Shown here piece by piece: positions 5,565 through 11,122 of a stretch of 11,122 bases of DNA. Made by a program: the position numbers and the translations under genes. The notes below the pieces were generated by a model. That model was not told where the DNA came from, made no database searches, and saw only the letters and a program-made list of their open reading frames with translations. Source of the DNA: an uncultured Lachnospiraceae bacterium. Its GTDB lineage: Bacteria > Bacillota > Clostridia > Lachnospirales > Lachnospiraceae. Location of the stretch: the NCBI GenBank assembly GCA_949076555.1, contig CARUOB010000075.1, positions 1-11,122 of the forward strand. The letters run 5' to 3'. The number at the start of each line of letters is the position of its first letter. Position 1 is the first letter of the stretch.

Positions 5565-7046
5565 TCAGGCGGAGAATACCTCTTTTTCCGCCGCGTAAGG
5601 CACCGCCGGAATCACAATCTCCACGCATGTGCCCTGCCCTTTGTAAGATTCTATCTTCATGCCGTATTCCGCCCCGAAGTTCATACGGATTCTCTCATTG
5701 ACATTTGCGAGTCCGAAGCCCTTTTCCGTCTCCTTGCAAGGTTTCTCGATTTCCTTTTGCAGTTTGCGAAGGTCCTCTTCCTCCATGCCCACACCGTCGT
5801 CCGCCACCCGGAGCCTAATCTGTTCTCCTTCCATCTGGCCTGTGACGGTGATACGGCCTTTGGCGCGCTTGTATTTGATGCCGTGATAGAGGGAATTTTC
5901 CACCAACGGCTGAAGGGTCAGCTTCAAAATCTGATATTGATAAAGTCCGGGGTCAATCTGAATTTCATATTCCAGAATATCCCGGTAACGCACCTGCTGA
6001 ATCTCCAGATAGCTTTTAATATGAAGTTCTTCTTCCTGAATGGTGATATATTCTTTTCCCTTGCTTAAAACCAGTCTGAAAAATTCCGACAATGACATAA
6101 CCATATTTACCGCCTTGTCGGAATCGTTTCCCTCGATCAGCCAGACAATGGTATCCAGCGTATTATAAAGAAAATGCGGATTGATCTGCTCCTGTAAAAG
6201 CCGCAGATCCGCTTTTCGCATTTTCCGCTCGTCCTCCTTGATCTTCGACACAAGCCCTTCCAGACTCTCCGTCATCAAATTCACGCTGTCCGCCAAAACA
6301 GCCACTTCATCCTGCGTTTCCACTTCCGCTCTGACCGAGAAATCGCCTTCGGCAACCCGTTCCGTCACGCCGCAAAGCTCCTTGATCGGTCTTATGATAT
6401 CCGTCACGAACATCACGATCAAAATCGCCACCATAAAGAGCAGCAGCACAAGCAGCACCCCGCAAAACACGGTAAAACTGTGCACCTTTACGTTCAACTG
6501 ATTTGTCAGATACTCCATGCTCTTCGTCTGATAATAGATGTAAGACTGGATATTATCCTGAATCAGCTCCGTCAGAATGTAAATATTATTGTCAAGCATC
6601 TCGATATTGACATCGTACCCTACGTCCGTCTCAAGATTTGTCCGGATGTCATCCACGCGGTCCTCCAGCGTATTGATATTGCGCAGGAGAATTTGCAGTC
6701 TTGCGCGGCTCTCATTGTCCGTGGTAATGCTCATAAGGTCGCCAAATTCGTCCCGCAGCCTGTTCAGATGCTCATACGGATCTACCAGACTCCCGTCGTC
6801 TCCCACCGTGTCAAAAGTGACGAACCCCACCACCAGCTTGTAGAGACTCTCGTCCATCTCCTCCTTAAAATTCAGGTTATAGCTATTCGCCACTGTCAGG
6901 TTTCCCACAATCGCGTCATAGGCGCCGCTATAGTTATGCAGGGCATAGAGCAGGTAAAGCACCATCACCAAAAAAGGCACGGCTACCACGATTGACAGCA
7001 AAATCAGTTTATATTTAATCGAATACTTTACTTTTGCAGGCTGCAT
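5565..7046 (-). CDS. LytS/YesM-like sensor histidine kinase
   Basis: A 493-residue membrane kinase, first gene of the operon. TM1 is residues about 13-36. An extracytoplasmic helical region spans 37-189 and TM2 is about 190-214. HAMP is about 216-268. The His_kinase domain carries H291 in QINPHFLYNTLD, the N-box LQPLVENSLYHG (378-389), DDGVGM (416-421) and GFGLANVNERI (443-453). All catalytic motifs are intact. The start ATG at 7046 has AAAGGAGAA upstream. The outer domain is predicted mostly alpha-helical with no recognisable ligand fold, which fits a kinase that senses through the neighbouring anchored binding protein rather than binding sugar itself. Its partners are the receptor at 4500-5525 and the response regulator at 2836-4464. 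Transcription likely begins at the promoter at 7146-7175, which is divergent to the diguanylate cyclase gene. Confidence 0.95.
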   Translation of the reverse strand: MQPAKVKYSIKYKLILLSIVVAVPFLVMVLYLLYALHNYSGAYDAIVGNLTVANSYNLNFKEEMDESLYKLVVGFVTFDTVGDDGSLVDPYEHLNRLRDEFGDLMSITTDNESRARLQILLRNINTLEDRVDDIRTNLETDVGYDVNIEMLDNNIYILTELIQDNIQSYIYYQTKSMEYLTNQLNVKVHSFTVFCGVLLVLLLFMVAILIVMFVTDIIRPIKELCGVTERVAEGDFSVRAEVETQDEVAVLADSVNLMTESLEGLVSKIKEDERKMRKADLRLLQEQINPHFLYNTLDTIVWLIEGNDSDKAVNMVMSLSEFFRLVLSKGKEYITIQEEELHIKSYLEIQQVRYRDILEYEIQIDPGLYQYQILKLTLQPLVENSLYHGIKYKRAKGRITVTGQMEGEQIRLRVADDGVGMEEEDLRKLQKEIEKPCKETEKGFGLANVNERIRMNFGAEYGMKIESYKGQGTCVEIVIPAVPYAAEKEVFSA

Positions 7047-7121
7047 ATTGGCTTCTCCTTTATCTATTCATTCTACCAATTTTTCGGCAAAAGATAAATT
7101 CATTTTTTTATCAATGCAGGT

Positions 7122-7150
7122 TTGCAATATTACCCGGCAGGGTGTATTAT
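7122..7150 (+). promoter_or_regulatory. Predicted sigma-A promoter of the diguanylate cyclase gene
   Basis: TTGCAA (7122-7127) and TATTAT (7145-7150) are exactly 17 bp apart. The expected start near 7157 gives a leader of about 55 nt. A short palindrome ACCC-GGCA-GGGT (7132-7143) lies in the spacer and could be a repressor or activator site. Confidence 0.5.
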
Positions 7151-7175
7151 ATTTATAAGTGTGCCTTTCTGATAA
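7146..7175 (-). promoter_or_regulatory. Predicted promoter of the kinase/receptor/regulator operon
   Basis: Read on the minus strand, TTATCA (7170-7175) and a consensus TATAAT (7146-7151) are separated by 18 bp. The leader would be about 93 nt. The -10 overlaps the -10 of the plus-strand cyclase promoter almost completely, so polymerase cannot occupy both at once. An A/T tract at 7193-7212 lies upstream and could act as an UP element. Confidence 0.5.
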
Positions 7176-7211
7176 TTTAGGGAACTGTGTCGATTTTTTA
7201 AAAAAATTTAA

Positions 7212-8315
7212 ATGAAAGAAGTCAAAATGAAAGAAAATTCTGTTTTCGCTACAATTTATGAAAATATCTGCCGGGATACCGGAAAGCAGAACGAATCTAC
7301 CAAGCTGATCGTCGTGGTTCGTTTACTAACGCTGACTATGCTGATTCACTCTCTGACATGTTGCGTGCTGGTTTCCATCACAGGGCATATGGGTGCGCTG
7401 GCCTTTTCGCTGTCTTCTTCCGTTTTGTTTCTGGCCCTTTTTATAATATCATACCACTGGAGTACCTTTGTATCCTACTGCATACTAAATTTCTGTATTT
7501 TATTATGGTCCTGCCTGAATGTCTACTGTTTTGGCTGGAATATCGGCATTCAGCACTTTCTGGTTGTGCTTTTGGTTTTTGTATTCTTCTGTAAGTACAG
7601 GCACGAGCCGGCCAAGATCCTATATGCCGCCTCCCTGTTTGTCATGCGTTTGATCTTATACTATTACTGCCGTTCCCATGAACCGGCCATTTTTCTTGAT
7701 GACACCTTAACTGACGCCCTGCAGATGACAAACACGTTCTTCATATTTTTCTCTCTGGGAATGCTTGCCTATCTTTTCAGCTCTTCGTCTCAGGAAATGG
7801 AGGGCAAGCTGATCGAGTACAACCGGAAACTTATGAAGCAGGCCAGCACGGACACGCTGACCGGGCTTTTTAACCGCAGACGGACGCTGGAATATCTGGA
7901 GAACCTTCTCAAAGCCGCGGAAACACAGATTAGCATCTGCCTGTGCGATATCGATCATTTCAAGCGGGTCAACGATACATACGGACATGATGTGGGCGAC
8001 GTGGTTCTGAAGAAAATTTCGCAGACCTTCCAGAAAAGACTGCCGCCCGACACCTTTATTTCCCGTTGGGGCGGCGAGGAATTTCTGCTGATTTTTCCCC
8101 GTCTAAACGGAGACGAAGCCATCACCGCACTTCAGATACTCAGACAGAAGATCCGGGAGATCACCTTCGACGGCGGCTTTGAAACCTTTACCGTCTCCCT
8201 TACATACGGCTTAGTGGAGTACGATTATCACAGCGATGTTACCACGCTTCTGAAAGAGGCGGACGAAAAATTATATATCGGCAAAGAAAACGGACGCGAC
8301 CGGATCATATTTTGA
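7212..8315 (+). CDS. Multi-pass membrane diguanylate cyclase (GGDEF domain, GGEEF motif)
   Basis: 367 residues if started at the ATG at 7212, or 362 from the in-frame ATG at 7227. Neither has a strong ribosome-binding site; the second has a weak AGAAG 5 nt upstream. Residues about 25-195 contain roughly six hydrophobic segments with very short loops, an uncharacterised membrane sensor module. A GGDEF domain follows (about 210-367): DTLTGLFNRR, then CDIDHFKRVNDTYGHDVGD, then the active-site motif GGEEF at 287-291. It should make c-di-GMP from two GTP. The inhibitory RxxD site upstream of the motif is absent (PPDT there), so product inhibition by that route is not expected. It is divergent from the sugar-sensing operon with overlapping promoters. 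The gene ends inside the 5' part of a terminator hairpin. Confidence 0.92.
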   Translation: MKEVKMKENSVFATIYENICRDTGKQNESTKLIVVVRLLTLTMLIHSLTCCVLVSITGHMGALAFSLSSSVLFLALFIISYHWSTFVSYCILNFCILLWSCLNVYCFGWNIGIQHFLVVLLVFVFFCKYRHEPAKILYAASLFVMRLILYYYCRSHEPAIFLDDTLTDALQMTNTFFIFFSLGMLAYLFSSSSQEMEGKLIEYNRKLMKQASTDTLTGLFNRRRTLEYLENLLKAAETQISICLCDIDHFKRVNDTYGHDVGDVVLKKISQTFQKRLPPDTFISRWGGEEFLLIFPRLNGDEAITALQILRQKIREITFDGGFETFTVSLTYGLVEYDYHSDVTTLLKEADEKLYIGKENGRDRIIF

Positions 8316-8332
8316 TCCGGTCATTATTTCTT
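8298..8332 (+). terminator. Intrinsic terminator of the diguanylate cyclase gene, overlapping its stop codon
   Basis: GACCGGATCA (8298-8307) and TGATCCGGTC (8313-8322) form a perfect 10 bp stem with a 5 nt loop, followed by ATTATTTCTT. The TGA stop (8313-8315) is the first three bases of the 3' arm, so the coding sequence contributes the 5' arm. It separates the cyclase from the DUF885 gene starting 57 nt further on. Confidence 0.8.
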
Positions 8333-8378
8333 CACTTCTTTCATATAGTAATACAAATTCTTTTCTGCAGGTGTTCCC

Positions 8379-10226
8379 TTGAGACATTCCCTCTCTTCCA
8401 GACAATGGACTTTTGTGTTGATTTTGTTTACCGCCTTGAGCATCCTGACTCTGCATTGGTACAGCCGTACCCATCAGGACACGAAATTCCGCGCTTTCGC
8501 CCAAGCATTTTTCTTAGACGAGGTGCAGTCCAATCCCATTCATTTCCACTATACCATAGACAACCCGTCCGCCTACGGCGTGGATGAGTCGTCGCTTACC
8601 CTGCCTGTATATCAGGCCGGGGACGCCGCGAACGAAGTGTACGCGCTGTCTTTAGCGAAAAAGGATTTAAACGCCATCGATCCCGATGCCCTGAACGAGG
8701 AAAACCGCCGCCTTTACGAACTTTTAGACAGTTACCTTACGGCCGCGGCAAAGACGGCCGCCTACCCTTATTTCGCGGAACCGCTCTCCCCCTCCTCGGG
8801 CGTTCCCTCTGAACTGCCGATTTTGTTTTCCGAGTACCGCTTGGACGACAAAGCCGACATCGAGAACTATCTGTCCATTCTCACCCAGATTCCCGCCTAC
8901 TTTGAGGGGCTTCTTATCTATGAGCAGGAAAAGGCGCAGGCAGGGTTGTTTATGTCCGATCTGACCGCCGACCGGGTGATTAAGCAGTGCGCGGAACTGC
9001 TGGACGCTTCCTCCATAGAAAACGGTACGCATTTTCTGGAAATTACCTTTCAGGAAAGGCTGCAGCGGCTTGTCGGCCAAAAAATCCTGACCGAAGAGGA
9101 GTCGGCTTCCTACGTGTCCGAGCACAACCGCTTATTAACCACTTTAGTCATACCCGCCTACGATCGGCTGGCAGATGGTCTGACCGTGCTGAAAGGCTCC
9201 GGAAAAACGACCTGCGGTCTGGCCGGACAGGAAAACGGACGGGATTACTACCGGGCGCTTGTCCGTCTGCGCACCGGCTCCTACCGCGATATAGACGAAA
9301 TCAAACGCCTTCTCGCAAGAGACCTGCGCTTTCATTACGAATCCCTGCTGGCGCTGCTTGCCGCAAACCCGACGCTCAAGAATATGATTGCCGAGTCTCC
9401 CTCTCTCCTGCCGGAGATGACACCGGAAGAAATTCTGGCTGATCTGCAGTCGGAAATCGGCGAAGAGTATCCGCTTATACCCGCCGGACGCGACAACGCG
9501 CCCATACGCTCCACGATCAAATACGTGGACGCCAGTCTGGAAGCCTACAGCGCGCCCGCCTTTTATATGATGCCGCCCATCGACAATATATGCAATAATC
9601 TGATCTGTTTAAACGCGCGCGATACACAGGACGATCTGGCGCTCTTTACTACACTGGCCCACGAAGGCTACCCCGGCCATCTATACCAGACCGTATACAG
9701 CAAGCGCTATCAGGAGCAGAAAAATATTCTGCCCCTCGGAAATGTCCTCTATTACGGCGGATTTGTGGAAGGCTGGGCCATGTATGTGGAACTGGACTCT
9801 TTCGACCGGGCCATCGAGCTGGCAAAAGAGTCCCATCCGGAAGCGGCCGCCTACTATCAAGTCTGCCGTCTTGACAGACAGTTCCGGCTGGGGCTTTATT
9901 CCCTTCTGGACATCGCCATCCACTATGATAACGCATCCTTCGAGGATGTGCAGAAGCTATGTTACTGCCTCGGCATCAGCGACCGGGCAAACTTGGCCGC
10001 CCTCTATCAATATATCGCGGAGGAGCCGTGCAATTATCTGAAATATTACTTGGGATATCTGGAAATTTTGGAATTAAAAAAACAGGCAGCGGTCCTCTGG
10101 TCTGCGCCGGACCAGACAACCACTGTCTATAACGACACGGAATTTCTATACCGTTTTCATTCTTATCTGCTGCAAAACGGTCCCGCCGACTACCGTACTC
10201 TGGCAAAGCGGCTGGCGGCGGGGTGA
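8379..10226 (+). CDS. Membrane-anchored DUF885 family protein, putative zinc metallohydrolase
   Basis: 615 residues. The start is TTG at 8379: an in-frame stop lies 10 codons upstream, no ATG is available, and AGGTG stands 5 nt before the TTG. A hydrophobic stretch near residues 12-27 (FVLILFTALSILTL) acts as signal or anchor; no lipobox is present, so the body is probably outside the membrane. The C-terminal half carries the family's metal-site signature HEGYPGH (428-434) in an HExxPGH setting. EGWAMYVE (464-471) lies about 30 residues later, where a third metal ligand (Glu) is expected. Length agrees with DUF885 proteins. The family is thought to be peptidase-like, but I know no assigned substrate. 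No convincing promoter was found: TATAGT at 8344-8349 has no -35, so it may rely on readthrough or a weak promoter. Confidence 0.88.
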   Translation: MRHSLSSRQWTFVLILFTALSILTLHWYSRTHQDTKFRAFAQAFFLDEVQSNPIHFHYTIDNPSAYGVDESSLTLPVYQAGDAANEVYALSLAKKDLNAIDPDALNEENRRLYELLDSYLTAAAKTAAYPYFAEPLSPSSGVPSELPILFSEYRLDDKADIENYLSILTQIPAYFEGLLIYEQEKAQAGLFMSDLTADRVIKQCAELLDASSIENGTHFLEITFQERLQRLVGQKILTEEESASYVSEHNRLLTTLVIPAYDRLADGLTVLKGSGKTTCGLAGQENGRDYYRALVRLRTGSYRDIDEIKRLLARDLRFHYESLLALLAANPTLKNMIAESPSLLPEMTPEEILADLQSEIGEEYPLIPAGRDNAPIRSTIKYVDASLEAYSAPAFYMMPPIDNICNNLICLNARDTQDDLALFTTLAHEGYPGHLYQTVYSKRYQEQKNILPLGNVLYYGGFVEGWAMYVELDSFDRAIELAKESHPEAAAYYQVCRLDRQFRLGLYSLLDIAIHYDNASFEDVQKLCYCLGISDRANLAALYQYIAEEPCNYLKYYLGYLEILELKKQAAVLWSAPDQTTTVYNDTEFLYRFHSYLLQNGPADYRTLAKRLAAG

Positions 10227-10247
10227 CGCCCGATGAAAAGTCTGTGT

Positions 10248-10291
10248 ACCCTGTTTCCTGTCGAACAAACGCCATTCGCGGGATACAGGGT
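10248..10291. terminator. Stem-loop between convergent DUF885 and FabT-like genes
   Basis: ACCCTGT (10248-10254) pairs perfectly with ACAGGGT (10285-10291). After one T-T mismatch the stem continues with TCC/GGA (10256-10258 with 10281-10283). The hairpin starts 4 nt past the minus-strand stop and 22 nt past the plus-strand stop. Only a short CTTTTC follows on the minus strand, and no T-run on the plus strand. It is therefore a plausible but non-canonical shared terminator. Confidence 0.5.
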
Positions 10292-10294
10292 CAG

Positions 10295-10732
10295 CTAGCT
10301 CACTTCCCGAAAAAATCTTGTCAGCTTGGCGAGGGCGCTTTCAAGCGCTCTCTGCTCCTCCTCCGAGAGTTCCTTCAAAACGGCATCGATCATTTTCTCG
10401 TGAAACCGGCGATGATGGAGATACGCTTGTTTCCCTTTCCCCGAAAGAGAAATCAGCACCACCCGCCTGTCTTCCTCGCTCCGGGTTCTGTCCACATAGC
10501 CCTTTTTTACCAAGCTGTTGACCGCTATGGTTAATGTCCCTGTGGTAACCTCCAGTTCTCTCGCCACGCTGGTCATATTCTTGGCCGAATCCGGCCCGAT
10601 TGCCTCCATGACATGCATATCGTTGGCCGTCACATCCTTATATTCCTCCGTCCTGATCGCACGCTCCTCCAACGTATTGATATCCCGGAAGAGTCTGACC
10701 AGCACCTCGTTTAACGTATTGCTGATATCCAT
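10295..10732 (-). CDS. fabT: FabT-like MarR-family transcriptional regulator
   Basis: 145 residues. It has the MarR winged helix, with recognition region TSVARELEVTTGTLTIAVN and wing SEEDRRVVLISLSGKGK. Several stretches resemble streptococcal FabT beyond the general MarR pattern: YKDVTANDMHVMEAIG, RRFHEKMIDAVLKELSEEE and the position of SEEDRRVV. FabT represses fatty-acid synthesis genes when bound to acyl-ACP. The ATG at 10732 is preferred to the ATG at 10753: AGGGGAAAAAG precedes it, the protein then starts MDISNTLNEV as FabT proteins do, and the upstream ATG is close to the predicted transcript start. The promoter carries a perfect TTTGA-N3-TCAAA palindrome, which matches the FabT site and supports both the identity and autorepression. 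No fab genes are visible nearby. Confidence 0.85.
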   Translation of the reverse strand: MDISNTLNEVLVRLFRDINTLEERAIRTEEYKDVTANDMHVMEAIGPDSAKNMTSVARELEVTTGTLTIAVNSLVKKGYVDRTRSEEDRRVVLISLSGKGKQAYLHHRRFHEKMIDAVLKELSEEEQRALESALAKLTRFFREVS

Positions 10733-10776
10733 TCTTTTTCCCCTGCTGCACATACATATCTTTCAACTTCTCAAAC

Positions 10777-10805
10777 AGTGTAGCAAAAAATAGTTTGAAA
10801 GTCAA
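10777..10805 (-). promoter_or_regulatory. Predicted sigma-A promoter of the FabT-like gene
   Basis: On the minus strand, TTGACT (10800-10805) and TACACT (10777-10782) are 17 bp apart. A TG dinucleotide (TGCTACACT) makes this an extended -10. The transcript would start near 10770, giving a leader of about 38 nt to the ATG at 10732. The -35 box lies inside the palindrome at 10792-10808. Confidence 0.65.
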
Positions 10806-10808
10806 ACT
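10792..10808. promoter_or_regulatory. FabT-type operator: 7 bp inverted repeat with a 3 bp spacer
   Basis: AGTTTGA-AAG-TCAAACT is a perfect palindrome. Known FabT sites have the TTTGA-N3-TCAAA core. It overlaps the -35 element of the gene's own promoter, so binding should block polymerase. A degenerate half-site pair (TTTGAGAAGTTGAAA on the minus strand, about 10761-10775) lies just downstream. Confidence 0.75.
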
Positions 10809-10832
10809 TTGTGTGAGACAGCCCTCCCTCAA

Positions 10833-11122
10833 AAGTACTAATTATAAATTTTAGTTTATATTTTCTTTCTTTTTTCTTTCGAATTTTGACACATCGCATT
10901 CACAAATAGCTTGTATAGTATTAATTGTAGTTAAGACAGAGCCGGATCAAAAAATTCGGTCCGCAAAAATGAATGACTCAGATTCTTTGGCGATGGTTAT
11001 ACTACACTTACAATGGAGTCGCCGGTGCTGATTTGGCGCCGACCGGCTTCGACTAACCATAACAGCTGCCCATAAAGCTGCTGTTGACATATATTTGAAC
11101 CAACATTTCTATCCTTCTCACA
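10833..11122. other. Right-edge region without a confident gene
   Basis: The first part (10835-10920) is AT-rich with a long pyrimidine tract (about 10857-10880) and isolated promoter-like boxes: TTGACA at 10886-10891, and TATAGT at 10914-10919 with a 22 bp spacing that is too long. The second part (10941-11085) is GC-richer and strongly self-complementary, annotated separately. Another perfect TTGACA (11084-11089) points rightward, but its -10 (TTCTAT, 11107-11112) is poor. Two short frames overlap here on opposite strands. The minus frame 11090-10947 has 47 codons from an ATG with no ribosome-binding site. The plus frame 10969-11031 has 20 codons. Neither is called as a gene. Confidence 0.5.
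10941..11085. ncRNA. Candidate structured RNA or repeat element with competing stems
   Basis: ATGGTTA (10993-10999) pairs with TAACCAT (11054-11060). Directly inside it, GTCGCCGGT (11018-11026) pairs with ACCGG (11042-11046) and CGAC (11050-11053) around a 3 nt bulge. Alternative, mutually exclusive stems are GGCGA/TCGCC (10989-10993 with 11019-11023), GACTC/GAGTC (10975-10979 with 11016-11020) and CGGTGC/GCGCCG (11023-11028 with 11036-11041). The last includes a pair that is G-U only if the plus strand is the RNA. A further hairpin AACAGC/GCTGTT (11061-11066 with 11080-11085) follows immediately. I do not recognise a known riboswitch, 6S, SRP, tmRNA or T-box core in it. It could be an RNA, a leader of a gene beyond the edge, or a dispersed repeat. 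Confidence 0.35.

Noticed and set aside
5412..6068. Plus-strand open frame of 218 codons
   Set aside because: It lies antisense to the kinase and the receptor N terminus and matches no family I recognise; composition is that of a shadow frame.
7047..7211. c-di-GMP riboswitch in the leader of the cyclase gene
   Set aside because: The short AT-rich leader contains neither the GEMM-I nor the type II conserved core.
10969..11031. 20-codon plus-strand open frame (MNDSDSLAMV...)
   Set aside because: It has no ribosome-binding site and overlaps the same stems; peptide coding cannot be supported.
10947..11090. 47-codon minus-strand open frame from an ATG
   Set aside because: There is no ribosome-binding site, and the frame lies wholly within strongly self-complementary DNA, which better explains the sequence constraint.
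1..11122. CRISPR arrays, tRNA or rRNA genes, IS ends, integrase or phage genes
   Set aside because: No regularly spaced identical repeats, no tRNA-like T-arm or cloverleaf, and no transposase, integrase or phage-like protein were seen on either strand.

Overview
The window looks like chromosome of a Clostridia member, probably Lachnospiraceae. The genes are moderately GC-rich and the spacers very AT-rich. Ribosome-binding sites are of the Firmicutes type, and the lipoprotein carries an Ala/Pro/Glu-rich linker of the kind common in gut Clostridia. The window also has a LytS-like kinase with a YesN-like AraC response regulator, a GntR/LacI chimeric repressor and a FabT-like MarR regulator. No phage, IS, CRISPR, rRNA or tRNA genes were seen. 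The species assignment is inference.

Layout. A YtfQ-like sugar-binding lipoprotein (170-1282, minus) is transcribed divergently from a GntR-headed, LacI-type sugar repressor (1692-2768, plus). About 400 bp of AT-rich, repeat-laden control DNA lies between them. Next comes a minus-strand operon running from 7046 down to 2836: a two-TM sensor histidine kinase, a membrane-anchored YtfQ-like binding protein, and a response regulator with an AraC output domain. This has the same parts as the XylFII-LytS-YesN type of three-component sugar sensor, but the receptor is YtfQ-like (galactofuranose family). The kinase operon shares a 165 bp divergent promoter region with a membrane diguanylate cyclase (7212-8315, plus), and the two predicted -10 boxes overlap. 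After a strong terminator hairpin comes a membrane-anchored DUF885 putative zinc hydrolase (8379-10226, plus). It converges on a FabT-like regulator (10295-10732, minus), whose promoter carries a perfect FabT-type palindrome.

The last ~290 bp hold no confident gene. They contain a compact nest of alternative inverted repeats (10941-11085) that may be a structured RNA or a repeat element.

Working model (inference): the anchored receptor detects a sugar outside the cell and signals through the kinase to the AraC-type regulator. The regulator would switch on the paralogous free binding protein and possibly an ABC transporter beyond the left edge. The GntR/LacI repressor would give a second, cytoplasmic readout of the same or a derived sugar, and the divergent cyclase could tie the same stimulus to c-di-GMP. 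The DUF885 and FabT genes look functionally separate.
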